The notes below the pieces were generated by a model. That model ran no database searches. It was not told the DNA's origin and saw only the letters and a program-made list of their open reading frames with translations. This document shows, one piece after another, positions 8,252 through 16,633 of a DNA stretch of 64,000 bases. Each line of letters starts with the position of its first letter. The first letter of the stretch is position 1. The stretch comes from Variovorax sp. PCZ-1. Its GTDB lineage: Bacteria > Pseudomonadota > Gammaproteobacteria > Burkholderiales > Burkholderiaceae_C. Made by a program: the position numbers and the translations under genes. The stretch is from positions 62,001 to 126,000 of the forward strand of contig NZ_JAHCDN010000001.1 of NCBI RefSeq assembly GCF_018413605.1, in the 5' to 3' direction.

Positions 8252-9384
8252 TTCGGAGCGTTCGCATCGTCGCGCAGCGGCATGATGTGCGCTGAGTCAA
8301 GGGGCACACGTAGGCAGATGCTGTCGCCTGTAGCCAAGCCCATGGCGCTGAGTTGGGCGGTGGGCAGATTGAGCTGAATGGTGTCTGGCGTGCCTTGTAC
8401 GGCGAGGCGGCAGAGGCTGATTTCGCCCAAGGGGAGCATTTCACTTAAGCTGCATTTCAGCAAATTGTCTTGTGGCGCGGCTGCCTCGCTGGAGGAAAAC
8501 ACTTGCACGGCTTCGCCAGCCATCACCCATGTGACTTGCGTGCCGCTGTCGATCTTGCCTTTATCGCGCACTTTGAGGCGCAGATCGCCCCAGTGCAGGA
8601 ATGCGTGGCCGCTTTCAGCTTTGTGAAACTGCGCATGGAAATGATTGTGGATTCCCACGAGTTGCGCCACGCGTGCATTGCGTGGGCTGCGCATCACATG
8701 CGCGGGCGCGCCGCTTTGCAGGCTCTCGCCGGCATCGATGATCACGATGCGGTCTGCCAAGCGGCGGGCTTCGTGCAAATCGTGAGTCACCAAAATGATG
8801 GGGACATTCAAGTTTTGGCGCAGCTGCGCGAGCTCGCGGTAGAGCACTTGGCGCATGGGGGCATCGACGGCTGAGAATGGTTCGTCCAGGAGCAACACAC
8901 CCTTGCCGTTTTGAATGCGCACCAAAGCCCGAGCCAGCGCCACACGTTGCTGCTGGCCGCCGGAGAGTTGGTGCGGCAGGCGTTCGCCCAGTTCAGAAAG
9001 CCCCAAGCGCTCCAGCCAGATTTTTGCAGTATTTTTTGAGGCTTTTAGGCCATTTGCCGGCATAGAATCTGCGCAAAGTGCTATTGTTTCAATAGCATTG
9101 AGGTGTGGAAACAATGCGTAATGCTGAAATACCAAACCCACGCGGCGCTGCTGAGCCGGCAGGCGAATGCGTTGCGCGCTGTCCATCCAAAGTTGATCAC
9201 CGAGCTGCACCGTGCCCGCCAAATCTGCGCTCTGATGCAAGCCAGCAATCGTGCGCAACAGCGTTGTCTTACCACTGCCGGATGCGCCTACCAATGCCAC
9301 CAGCTCACCCGGCGCGCAGTCAAATTCTGCATTCAAGCGCACGGGGCTGTTGCTGCGCAAACGCACTTGCAAGCCGGTGCTCAT
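8248..9384 (-). CDS. modC: Molybdate ABC transporter, ATP-binding subunit
   Basis: 378 residues from the ATG at 9384; the longer frame to 9465 adds a non-family N-terminus. Walker A is GASGSGKTT, the signature is LSGGQQQR and Walker B is VLLLDEPFSAVD. A C-terminal TOBE-like (Mop) domain follows (LLKCSLSEMLPLGEISLC onward). It energises molybdate import with ModB, whose gene overlaps it by one base. In the helical subdomain after the Q-loop (FQHYALFPH) about 20 residues ([16 protein letters not shown]) are encoded by the palindromic element at 9049-9100. Confidence 0.88.
   Translation of the reverse strand: MSTGLQVRLRSNSPVRLNAEFDCAPGELVALVGASGSGKTTLLRTIAGLHQSADLAGTVQLGDQLWMDSAQRIRLPAQQRRVGLVFQHYALFPHLNAIETIALCADSMPANGLKASKNTAKIWLERLGLSELGERLPHQLSGGQQQRVALARALVRIQNGKGVLLLDEPFSAVDAPMRQVLYRELAQLRQNLNVPIILVTHDLHEARRLADRIVIIDAGESLQSGAPAHVMRSPRNARVAQLVGIHNHFHAQFHKAESGHAFLHWGDLRLKVRDKGKIDSGTQVTWVMAGEAVQVFSSSEAAAPQDNLLKCSLSEMLPLGEISLCRLAVQGTPDTIQLNLPTAQLSAMGLATGDSICLRVPLDSAHIMPLRDDANAPK
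9049..9100 (-). repeat. Dispersed palindromic element inside modC
   Basis: Reads TTTGCCGGCATAGAATCTGC then GTGCTATTGTTTCAATAGCA on the plus strand. In the modC frame it gives [15 protein letters not shown]. The AT-rich left palindrome is perfect apart from its loop. Confidence 0.82.
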
Positions 9385-10043
9385 CAAGCACGCCTCCTGC
9401 GCTCGCTCATAAACACCGCCACCAACGCCGCCAAAGAGCAGAGCACAAGCGTTGCAGCCATCCAATGCGCAGCTGATTCGTCAAAGGCTTGCACGCGGTC
9501 GTAAATTGCGATCGATAGCGTACGCGTCTGGCCTTCGACCGAGCCACCCACCATCAACACCACACCGAATTCACCGAGAGTGTGTGCTAACGTCAACGCA
9601 ATCCCAGCGAGCACACCAGGCGCGGCCAAGGGCAGCTCAATGCGGCGAAAGGTTTGCCAAGGCGATAGCCCGCCTACCCAAGCGGCCTCGCGCACGCTGG
9701 GCGCAATCGCAGCAAAAGCGCGCTGGATGGGCTGCACCATGAAAGGCAGATTGATCAGCAGCGAGGCAAATAGCAAACCCCAGAAGCTGAAGACCAAGCG
9801 AAGCCCGAGGACATCGCGCAGCCAAGCGCCTAGGGCTGTGCCTTGACCAAATGCCATGAGCCAATAAAAGCCTATCACGGTGGGCGGTAAAAGTAAGGGC
9901 AGCAGGAGAAGGGCTTCGCACCAAGGTTTGAAGCTGCTCTGCGTGAAGGCCAGCCAGCGCGCCAGCCACAAACCCAGCGGCAAGAGAAGCGCGGCCGTGG
10001 CGAGAGCTAAAAGGAGTGAGACGCGGGCGGCTTGCCAATCCAT
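9384..10043 (-). CDS. modB: Molybdate ABC transporter permease
   Basis: 219 residues from the ATG at 10043 (MDWQAARVSLLLALA); the longer frame to 10115 has no hydrophobic start. There are five or six membrane segments and the EAA coupling loop (REAAWVGGLSPWQTFRRIELP). HTLGEFGVVLMVGG is typical of ModB. It overlaps modC by one base (TGATG). No modA gene is visible: the next gene upstream is the divergent lptA, so the binding protein must be encoded elsewhere. Confidence 0.88.
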   Translation of the reverse strand: MDWQAARVSLLLALATAALLLPLGLWLARWLAFTQSSFKPWCEALLLLPLLLPPTVIGFYWLMAFGQGTALGAWLRDVLGLRLVFSFWGLLFASLLINLPFMVQPIQRAFAAIAPSVREAAWVGGLSPWQTFRRIELPLAAPGVLAGIALTLAHTLGEFGVVLMVGGSVEGQTRTLSIAIYDRVQAFDESAAHWMAATLVLCSLAALVAVFMSERRRRA

Positions 10044-10135
10044 GTTGTGATGATACCTGTGCGTCGAGCCTGAGAAAGCAATAATTATGCCGTCGTGAAG
10101 TACACTTGAGACCAATTATTTTGAAGCTGCAAACC

Positions 10136-10774
10136 ATGTTGCTCCTCCTCTCTCATTTTTCAAAGCGAGCCAGTGCGCTTGCTTGCATCTGCGCGCTCGC
10201 GCTGTCCAGCGCCTGGGCTGAGAAAGCCGATCGCTCCAAGCCGATGAATGCCGAGGCCGATTCCCTGCGCTATGACGATGTGAAGCAAACCAGTGTGTTC
10301 ACTGGCAATGTGGTGATCACCAAGGGCACGATGATCATTCGTGCGGATCGCGTGGAAGTGCGCCAAGATAATGAAGGCTTCCAATTCGGCACAGCCACTT
10401 CTACAGGCGGCAAGCGCGCCTTCTTCCGCCAAAAGCGCGATGCGGGCGATGAATGGATCGAAGGCGAAGCTGAGAGCATTGTGTATGACGGCAAGGCCGA
10501 TAACGTGAGTTTCCGTGGCAATGCGAATATGCGCCGTTTACGCGGCGCGACACTTACAGACGAAACCCAGGGTGCATTGATCACCTACGACAACACCAGC
10601 GATGTGTTCAGTGTTTCGGGCGGCAGCCCTGCCAACGCAGGCACTCCCGGCGGGCGAGTACGCGCCGTGCTCACGCCACGCGCGGCAACACCAGCCGCTT
10701 CCGCTTCGCCTTCCGTACCCGCTTCGACAGCGACACTACGCCCCAGCACCACCATCGGCGGGGACAAGAAGTGA
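10136..10774 (+). CDS. lptA: Lipopolysaccharide transport periplasmic protein LptA
   Basis: 212 residues from the ATG at 10136, with a signal peptide ending ALSSAWA. The OstA/LptA beta-jellyroll repeats run through KPMNAEADSLRYDD, TSVFTGNVVITKG and YDGKADNVSFRGNANMRR. It forms the periplasmic bridge that carries LPS to the outer membrane. An Ala/Pro/Thr-rich tail (residues 170-212) is longer than in enteric LptA. It overlaps lptB at the stop (GTGA), so the two are translated together; rpoN follows 30 bp later. Confidence 0.9.
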   Translation: MLLLLSHFSKRASALACICALALSSAWAEKADRSKPMNAEADSLRYDDVKQTSVFTGNVVITKGTMIIRADRVEVRQDNEGFQFGTATSTGGKRAFFRQKRDAGDEWIEGEAESIVYDGKADNVSFRGNANMRRLRGATLTDETQGALITYDNTSDVFSVSGGSPANAGTPGGRVRAVLTPRAATPAASASPSVPASTATLRPSTTIGGDKK

Positions 10775-11538
10775 GCGAAAAAGCCTTGGCTGAGCCGGCT
10801 CGTTTGCTCGAAGCCCGTGGTTTACAGAAGAGCTACGGCGCTCGGCAAGTGGTCAAAGATGTATCGCTCGCCGTCAGAGAAGGCGAGGTGGTCGGCTTGC
10901 TCGGGCCTAACGGCGCTGGCAAGACCACTTCGTTTTACATGATTGTGGGCCTCGTACGCGCGGACGCAGGCGAGATCAGCATCAACGGGCATTCAGCGCA
11001 AAACATGCCCATCCACCGCCGCTCGCGCATGGGGCTGTCTTATCTGCCGCAAGAAGCCTCCATCTTTCGCAAACTCAACGTCACGGAAAACGTTCAAGCT
11101 GTGCTCGAGTTGCAGCGCGATGAAAACGGTAAACCGCTTTCTAAAGACGCATTGAATGAACAGCTGGAGCAATTGCTGAAAGATTTGCGTGTCGATCATC
11201 TGCGTGATTCGCCGGCGCTCGCGCTCTCAGGCGGTGAGCGCCGCCGCGTGGAGATTGCCAGAGCGTTGGCCACCAACCCGCAATTCATCTTGCTTGATGA
11301 GCCCTTTGCCGGTATTGACCCGATTGCTGTGATCGAGATTCAGCGCATCATCAGCTTCCTCAAAAACCGAGGCATCGGTGTGCTGATCACCGATCACAAC
11401 GTACGCGAGACGCTGGGTATTTGTGATCATGCCTACATCATCAGCGAAGGCCGCGTGCTCGCGCGCGGCACGCCAGCCGAGATTGTTGACAACCCCGACG
11501 TTCGCCGCGTGTATTTAGGCGAGCACTTCAGAATGTAA
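10771..11538 (+). CDS. lptB: LPS export ABC transporter ATP-binding protein
   Basis: 255 residues starting with GTG at 10771, overlapping the lptA stop. Walker A is GPNGAGKTT, the signature is LSGGERRRVEIAR, Walker B is FILLDEPFAGIDP, and the switch His is in ITDHNVRETL. It powers extraction of LPS from the inner membrane with LptFG. It forms an operon with lptA and rpoN. Confidence 0.96.
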   Translation: MSEKALAEPARLLEARGLQKSYGARQVVKDVSLAVREGEVVGLLGPNGAGKTTSFYMIVGLVRADAGEISINGHSAQNMPIHRRSRMGLSYLPQEASIFRKLNVTENVQAVLELQRDENGKPLSKDALNEQLEQLLKDLRVDHLRDSPALALSGGERRRVEIARALATNPQFILLDEPFAGIDPIAVIEIQRIISFLKNRGIGVLITDHNVRETLGICDHAYIISEGRVLARGTPAEIVDNPDVRRVYLGEHFRM

Positions 11539-11568
11539 GCCAGTTGGCCTGCGGGCTAACAGCAAGAT

Positions 11569-13185
11569 ATGAAACCGGGATTAAGTCTTCGCGTCTCTCA
11601 GCATTTGGCGCTCACGCCGCAACTGCAGCAATCGATCCGTTTGCTGCAGTTGTCTACGCTCGAGCTCTCCCAAGAGATCGAGCAGATGATTCAAGACAAT
11701 CCGTTCTTGGAGCAGGAGGCACAGGAGCTGGGCTACGAAGAGCAAATCGCTCTGGAGCGCAGCCAGCGCGATGATGAGAAGCTGCGCAATGAAGAATTAG
11801 AGAGCAACTTGGATGCTACTGATTTTATAGCATCTCGCGCAGATTCTATGCCGCCTACCGGCTCAAATGATGCTGAAAACGAGAGTTTCTCGGCCAGCAG
11901 CGATGAAACTGCCCCCGCCACAGAACCCACCGATTGGGATGGCGACAGCGTGCAAAACGCCACTGACGATACCAGCCACGATCTAGAAATGGGCATGGAC
12001 GCTGGCACACGCAGCGCCAGCGCCGCGCAAGGCGAGGGGGATTACGACCCCACAGAAAACAACGCAACGAGCGCCACCCTGCAAGAGCATCTGCACCGCC
12101 AAGCGCTCTCACTGCGCCTCTCGCAAGAAGATCGCGCTGCGCTGTACATGTTGATCGAATCGCTCAACGACGATGGCTATTTAGAAGACGATTTTGAAAG
12201 CCTTGCTCAGAGCTTGGGCGCTTCAACACTGGAAGATGTGGAGGAGTTGATTGCGCGCTTTAGCATTGCTCTCAAGTGGCTGCAGAATTTAGAGCCCGTT
12301 GGCGTGGGTGCTCGAAATTTGGCGGAATGCCTACAGCTTCAGTTGCGCGCGAGGCCAGATTTTGCAGATGATGAGGTGGTGCAGGCTGCGACTCTTATTT
12401 TGGAGCACCCACTTGAGCTGCTCGCTAAGCGCGATGTGAAGCGCTTGGCTCAATTGACGGGCAACTCACAAGATGTGATCAAAGCCGCCATTGCCTTGAT
12501 CGCCCGCCTAGAGCCCAAGCCAGCACGTCAATTCGCGCAAGTCGAGCGCAACATCGTGATCCCCGATGTGATCGTACGCGCAGAAAAGCGCAGAGGGCAA
12601 GTCATCTTCGTCGCTCAACTCAATCCTGAAGTCATGCCGCGCCTGCATGTGAACGATCTCTATGCCAACGCTTTGAAAGGCAGCAAAAAAACGGAGGCCG
12701 TGCAAGGCCTGCAAACCCGCCTGCAAGAAGCGCGCTGGTTCATCAAAAATGTGCAGCAGCGCTTTGACACCATCCTGCGCGTGAGCCAAGCCATCATTGA
12801 GCGGCAAAGCAGCTTCTTCAAGCATGGCGCAGTAGCGATGCGCCCCTTGGTGTTGCGCGAAATCGCTGATGAAATCGGTATGCACGAATCGACGATCAGC
12901 CGCGTCACAACAGCCAAATACATGAGCACGCCCTACGGCACCTTCGAGCTCAAATATTTCTTCGGCTCAGCGCTCACCACCGAAACCGGCGGCATTGCGT
13001 CTTCAACAGCCGTACGCGAACTCATCAAGCAATTCATCGATGCTGAGAGCAAAGCCAAGCCCCTCTCCGATAACGCCATCGCCGACATGCTCAAAGAACA
13101 AGGCATAGAATGCGCCCGCCGCACGGTGGCCAAGTATCGCGAAGCGTTGCGCATTCCTGTGACGAGTTTGCGTAAGACCCTCTGA
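11569..13185 (+). CDS. rpoN: RNA polymerase sigma-54 factor
   Basis: 538 residues. The N-terminal activator-interaction region is MKPGLSLRVSQHLALTPQLQ. A long acidic linker follows, then the core-binding domain (LQEHLHRQALSLRLSQEDR onward), the HTH around IGMHESTISRVTTAKYM, and the RpoN box at the C-terminus (ARRTVAKYREALRIP). A palindromic element lies in the acidic linker (codons 82-98). The two pilin genes 2-3 kb downstream carry sigma-54 promoters and are likely clients. The usual next gene hpf is absent; a repeat and rlmL follow. Confidence 0.95.
   Translation: MKPGLSLRVSQHLALTPQLQQSIRLLQLSTLELSQEIEQMIQDNPFLEQEAQELGYEEQIALERSQRDDEKLRNEELESNLDATDFIASRADSMPPTGSNDAENESFSASSDETAPATEPTDWDGDSVQNATDDTSHDLEMGMDAGTRSASAAQGEGDYDPTENNATSATLQEHLHRQALSLRLSQEDRAALYMLIESLNDDGYLEDDFESLAQSLGASTLEDVEELIARFSIALKWLQNLEPVGVGARNLAECLQLQLRARPDFADDEVVQAATLILEHPLELLAKRDVKRLAQLTGNSQDVIKAAIALIARLEPKPARQFAQVERNIVIPDVIVRAEKRRGQVIFVAQLNPEVMPRLHVNDLYANALKGSKKTEAVQGLQTRLQEARWFIKNVQQRFDTILRVSQAIIERQSSFFKHGAVAMRPLVLREIADEIGMHESTISRVTTAKYMSTPYGTFELKYFFGSALTTETGGIASSTAVRELIKQFIDAESKAKPLSDNAIADMLKEQGIECARRTVAKYREALRIPVTSLRKTL
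11812..11864 (+). repeat. Dispersed palindromic element inside rpoN
   Basis: Forward copy, GATGCTACTGATTTTATAGC then GCGCAGATTCTATGCCG. It encodes DATDFIASRADSMPPTG in the region I/II acidic linker, a place that tolerates length change. Confidence 0.8.
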
Positions 13186-13198
13186 GCGAAGAAAGGGA

Positions 13199-13286
13199 TT
13201 AAATGGGGTCGGATCACAATTCATGGGTCATGATCTCCCCGGCGCGAAACAACGCACAGACGAAATTTTGCTCCGACCCCATTTAA
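13199..13286. repeat. 88-bp element with inverted ends (TTAAATGGGGTCGGA)
   Basis: The left end TTAAATGGGGTCGGA and the right end TCCGACCCCATTTAA are exact inverted repeats 13 bp downstream of the rpoN stop. The next bases (CACAATT and AAATTTTG) continue the symmetry imperfectly. Ends of this AAATGGGGTC type occur widely in proteobacteria and are often linked to REP-associated tyrosine transposases. It could act as the terminator of the lptAB-rpoN transcript. Confidence 0.75.
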
Positions 13287-13313
13287 CTCCGCTCCCCATA
13301 AAAGCCAACTACC

Positions 13314-14669
13314 ATGAACAACCTCCACCTCTTCCTCCCCTGCGCCGGAGGTGTAGAAACTTACCTCGCCGCCGAAGCCGCCAAAATCATCGGTGATGCT
13401 GAATCCGTGCGCCAGGAAATGGGTGGCGTCGCTGTCAAAGCCAGCTGGCGCCAAGCCCTAGAGCTCAATTTGCACAGCCGCTTGGCCAGCAGAGTGTTGG
13501 TTGGCGTGATGCAGCGCCCCTACCGAAGCGAAGACGACATCTACGAAGCCGCCTGTGATGTCGCCTGGGAAATCTGGTTCACACCGAAACAGACTTTCAA
13601 GATCGATATCACCGCCACCCGCAGCCCACTCAAAAGCCTCAACTTTGCCGCACTCCGAGTGAAAGATGCCATCTGCGACCGCTTCCGCCATAAAACCGGC
13701 GAGCGCCCCAGCGTCGATACCCAGCGCCCTGAGGTTCGCGTGTATGTGCACCTGAGCGCCGAGCATGTGAGCCTGTATGTGGACACCAGTGGCGAGCCGC
13801 TTTTCAAACGTGGCTGGCGGCAAGACAAGGGCGATGCCCCGCTCAAAGAAACCTTGGCCGCCGCCATGATCGCCGCCAGCGGTTGGCAGCCCGATCAACC
13901 GCTGTACGACCCCTGCTGCGGCAGCGGCACGATAGCCATCGAAGCCGCCCAAATTGCTTTAGGCATCCCCGCCGGCGGCCAGCGCCGTTTCGGCTTCGAG
14001 CGCTTGCTGCCTTTCCAAAAGCATGTTTGGGATGCTATGAAATCAGAAGCACTTCGCGCAGTATCCATGCCGGCCGTAGGCCAAAATACCTTAGAAATCT
14101 ACGGCTCGGATGTGGCTCACCGCATGGTCGATTTCGCGCAGCGCAATGCCGACTTGGCTGGCGTAGGTGAGCTTGTGCAGCTGCGTGGCGGCGATGCACT
14201 GCAGCGCAAGCCGCCCTGCGATGTGCCGCCACAAGGCGCTGTGATTTTGACAAACCCCCCGTATGGCGAGCGCATTGAAGTGGCTGGCGTGGCCGGTACT
14301 GGTGGTCGAGCTTCACCACGCGTGCATACCGTCCGTTCAGATCATTCGCCACGTGGACTTCGCGATGAATTTGATCGTCCGATGGAGTCACCGCCAATGA
14401 GCGCAGGCACGCGACCCGCCCGCGAAACCGCTGAATTCAACCAAGACGAAGGCGATTTCTTCCCTCAACTCGCCACACACTGGAAAACCCATTTCGACGG
14501 CTGGACAGCGCATCTGCTCGTTCCCGATATGAAGCTCCCCGGCAAAATGCGCCTCAAAGAAACCCGCAGAGTCCCCCTGTGGAATGGGCCGATAGAGTGT
14601 CGTTTGTTTCGCTTCGATATCCAAGGCCGGCGCGCAACACCCTCAGAGCCAAGCTCTGCCTCGGCATGA
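13314..14669 (+). CDS. RlmL-like 23S rRNA (guanine-N2) methyltransferase with THUMP domain
   Basis: 451 residues. The THUMP domain lies at about 40-160, followed by a Rossmann methyltransferase with the SAM loop DPCCGSGTIAIEAA and the catalytic motif NPPYGER. It corresponds to the N-terminal half of E. coli RlmL, which methylates G2445. A Gly/Ser/Pro-rich insert of about 50 residues follows NPPYGER, as in other beta-proteobacterial members. A palindromic element encodes residues 240-259. The stop overlaps the start of the PIN gene. Confidence 0.85.
   Translation: MNNLHLFLPCAGGVETYLAAEAAKIIGDAESVRQEMGGVAVKASWRQALELNLHSRLASRVLVGVMQRPYRSEDDIYEAACDVAWEIWFTPKQTFKIDITATRSPLKSLNFAALRVKDAICDRFRHKTGERPSVDTQRPEVRVYVHLSAEHVSLYVDTSGEPLFKRGWRQDKGDAPLKETLAAAMIAASGWQPDQPLYDPCCGSGTIAIEAAQIALGIPAGGQRRFGFERLLPFQKHVWDAMKSEALRAVSMPAVGQNTLEIYGSDVAHRMVDFAQRNADLAGVGELVQLRGGDALQRKPPCDVPPQGAVILTNPPYGERIEVAGVAGTGGRASPRVHTVRSDHSPRGLRDEFDRPMESPPMSAGTRPARETAEFNQDEGDFFPQLATHWKTHFDGWTAHLLVPDMKLPGKMRLKETRRVPLWNGPIECRLFRFDIQGRRATPSEPSSASA
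14032..14092 (+). repeat. Dispersed palindromic element inside rlmL-like gene
   Basis: Forward copy, GATGCTATGAAATCAGAAGC then GCGCAGTATCCATGCCGGC. It encodes WDAMKSEALRAVSMPAVG between two strands of the methyltransferase fold. The left palindrome is partly degraded. Confidence 0.7.
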
Positions 14670-15124
14670 GCAGAGAGCCCCAAGTGCCGGAAGGCATTGT
14701 CATCCTAGACACCAATATCGTTTTAGACCTTTTCCTTTTTCAAGATCCACGAACGGCGGTTTTGCGAGAACAACTCCAATCAAAGCGTCTGAGCTGGTTA
14801 GCCACCGCCCACATGCGCAATGAACTGGAGCGTGTACTAACTTACGCGCATATTTCTGCCAAGTTGAGCTATTACGAAAAAACACCCGCTGACATCTTGG
14901 CCGCCTTCGACCAAGCCGTCCAAATCTACGAACAGCCCACAGCAAAAGCCCCCTACGTCTGCAAAGACCCAGACGACCAAGCCTTCATCGACCTAGCCGC
15001 TCAACTCGCCGGGCAAGCCCCCGGCCAAAAAGTCACCCTTATCAGCAAAGACAAAGCTGTGACCTCCATGCGCAAAAGGTTAGAAAAACTGTCCGTGTTT
15101 GTCACAACGACACTTCTTGCCTGA
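14666..15124 (+). CDS. PIN-domain ribonuclease-like protein
   Basis: 152 residues from an ATG that overlaps the rlmL stop (ATGA). The PIN acidic residues can be seen: Asp in ILDTNIVLDL, Glu in MRNELERVL, and Asp pairs in KDPDDQAFIDLA near residue 105. These coordinate metal in PIN nucleases, many of which are VapC-like toxins. No small antitoxin gene is adjacent, so a toxin role is not supported here; an RNA-processing role tied to rlmL is as likely. Confidence 0.78.
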   Translation: MSREPQVPEGIVILDTNIVLDLFLFQDPRTAVLREQLQSKRLSWLATAHMRNELERVLTYAHISAKLSYYEKTPADILAAFDQAVQIYEQPTAKAPYVCKDPDDQAFIDLAAQLAGQAPGQKVTLISKDKAVTSMRKRLEKLSVFVTTTLLA

Positions 15125-15284
15125 CAAAAATGTCAAGCATGACACCGTATGGCTTGGTCGAGCCGGTCTAGAGTTGGTAAAAACCCAAACCAAATCCTAC
15201 GGATAGCTCACAAAGCGCAAGATTCGTCACGAAATCGATACATCAAACCGTCAGAACGCGCTTCGAAACATCGCAAATACAAGT

Positions 15285-15300
15285 TGGCACGCTGATTGCT
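15285..15300 (+). promoter_or_regulatory. Sigma-54 promoter of first pilin gene
   Basis: TGGCACGCTGATTGCT is an exact match to the -24/-12 consensus (TGGCAC, 5 bp, TTGCT). The GG and GC pairs are 12 bp apart. Transcription would start near 15310, about 30 bases before the pilin ATG. Pilin genes of this type are usually driven by RpoN with PilR; rpoN itself lies 2 kb upstream. Confidence 0.92.
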
Positions 15301-15338
15301 GAACAAAGATGCTTTCATTCACACTTAAGGAGAATTTA

Positions 15339-15842
15339 ATGAAACGTTCTATTCAAAAGGGTTTCACCCTGATCGAACTGATGATCGTGGTTGCGATTAT
15401 TGGTATTTTGGCTGCTGTAGCTTTGCCAGCTTATCAAGACTACACCGTGCGTGCACGTGTGTCTGAAGGTTTGGTGGCTGCTTCTGCTGCAAAAGTTAAC
15501 GTGCAGGACGTGTTGGCTTCAGGTAACCCACAAGGTGACGCTGCTGGATACTCCACTGGCTACACCCCACCAGCTGCCTCTCGCAACGTAGCAAGCGTAT
15601 CGATTGCTCCTGGCACAGGCGTTATCGAAATCACAACCACTGCCGCAGCTGGCAACGGTACTCTGCGTGTGCATCCAAATGCGCCAGCAGGTAGCGCATT
15701 GCCTACAGGTACAGCAGCTTTCACGCCTCCAGCGCAATCTGTTGCTTGGCGCTGCATGGCTGTTGGTGCAGCTGCAGGTTCCTTCACGGGCACAACTGCC
15801 GGCACGTTGCCAGCACGCTTTGCGCCTTCAGAGTGCAAATAA
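15339..15842 (+). CDS. pilA: Type IV major pilin, copy 1
   Basis: 167 residues from the ATG at 15339, which follows AAGGAG; the upstream ATG at 15309 would fall at or before the transcription start. A short leader MKRSIQKG is cleaved by PilD before Phe, and Glu5 of the mature protein is in [22 protein letters not shown]. Two cysteines (WRC and the C-terminal SEC) form the D-loop. The C-terminus is RFAPSECK. It differs from copy 2 by only three residues (Ser4/Thr and VIE/III near residue 95). An accessory protein and two oligosaccharyltransferases follow. Confidence 0.95.
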   Translation: MKRSIQKGFTLIELMIVVAIIGILAAVALPAYQDYTVRARVSEGLVAASAAKVNVQDVLASGNPQGDAAGYSTGYTPPAASRNVASVSIAPGTGVIEITTTAAAGNGTLRVHPNAPAGSALPTGTAAFTPPAQSVAWRCMAVGAAAGSFTGTTAGTLPARFAPSECK

Positions 15843-15874
15843 GCTAGATTTCCCGCTTATTGCAGGAAAACAAA

Positions 15875-15899
15875 AAGAGCGCTCTGAGCGCTCTTTTTA
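15875..15899 (+). terminator. Intrinsic terminator after pilin copy 1
   Basis: AAAGAGCGCTCTGAGCGCTC followed by TTTTTA: a GC-rich stem with a U-run 33 bp past the stop codon. It separates the two pilin genes into independent transcripts. Confidence 0.9.
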
Positions 15900-15978
15900 T
15901 TGGGCCAAGTTTTTGTAATGTGCCACTCTCGCTACTCAGAAAACAAATATTTTCAATATCTAGGTTCTATCAGCTGAT

Positions 15979-15994
15979 TGGCATAGCAATTGCA
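15979..15994 (+). promoter_or_regulatory. Sigma-54 promoter of second pilin gene
   Basis: TGGCATAGCAATTGCA keeps the GG and GC pairs 12 bp apart and the TTGCA -12 box. One -24 position differs (TGGCAT for TGGCAC), so it may be weaker than the copy 1 promoter. Confidence 0.85.
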
Positions 15995-16029
15995 GTATCT
16001 GACTGCATTAAGTTATTTCAGGAGAAATT

Positions 16030-16533
16030 ATGAAACGGACAATTCAAAAAGGTTTTACCTTGATCGAGCTGATGATCGTGGTTGCGATTATTGGTATTTT
16101 GGCTGCTGTGGCTTTGCCGGCTTATCAAGACTACACCGTGCGTGCGCGTGTGTCTGAAGGCTTGGTAGCTGCTTCCGCTGCAAAAGTCAACGTTCAAGAC
16201 GTGTTGGCTTCGGGTAACCCACAAGGTGACGCTGCTGGATACTCCACTGGCTACACCCCACCAGCTGCCTCTCGTAACGTAGCAAGCGTATCAATTGCTC
16301 CTGGCACAGGCATTATCATCATCACAACCACTGCCGCAGCTGGCAACGGTACTCTGCGTGTGCATCCAAATGCGCCAGCAGGTAGTGCACTGCCTACAGG
16401 TACAGCAGCTTTCACGCCTCCAGCGCAATCTGTTGCTTGGCGCTGCATGGCTGTTGGTGCAGCTGCAGGTTCCTTCACGGGCACAACTGCCGGCACATTG
16501 CCAGCACGCTTTGCGCCTTCAGAGTGCAAATAA
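16030..16533 (+). CDS. pilA: Type IV major pilin, copy 2
   Basis: 167 residues, identical to copy 1 except at three positions. The nucleotide sequence is also nearly identical over the coding region, while the upstream regions differ. That points to gene duplication with continued conversion, not old divergence. RBS CAGGAG precedes the ATG. It has its own sigma-54 promoter and terminator. Confidence 0.95.
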   Translation: MKRTIQKGFTLIELMIVVAIIGILAAVALPAYQDYTVRARVSEGLVAASAAKVNVQDVLASGNPQGDAAGYSTGYTPPAASRNVASVSIAPGTGIIIITTTAAAGNGTLRVHPNAPAGSALPTGTAAFTPPAQSVAWRCMAVGAAAGSFTGTTAGTLPARFAPSECK

Positions 16534-16583
16534 GCTAGATTGGCGCGGTGAGTTAGTTTTAAAATACTTAATCACACGTTACT

Positions 16584-16612
16584 TCAAAGAGCGTCTTAGA
16601 CGCTCTTTTTCT
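16584..16612 (+). terminator. Intrinsic terminator after pilin copy 2
   Basis: AAAGAGCGTCTTAGACGCTC followed by TTTTTCTTTT; the stem is GAGCGTC/GACGCTC. It lies between the pilin and the accessory gene, so the accessory gene needs read-through or its own promoter. Confidence 0.88.
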
Positions 16613-16633
16613 TTTAATTCGCATATTGGTTGT

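Noticed and set aside
16295-16633. N-terminal extension of the pilin accessory protein into the second pilin gene
   Set aside because: The frame is open only because it overlaps pilin DNA; the terminator at 16584-16612 and the family N-terminus support the ATG at 16634.
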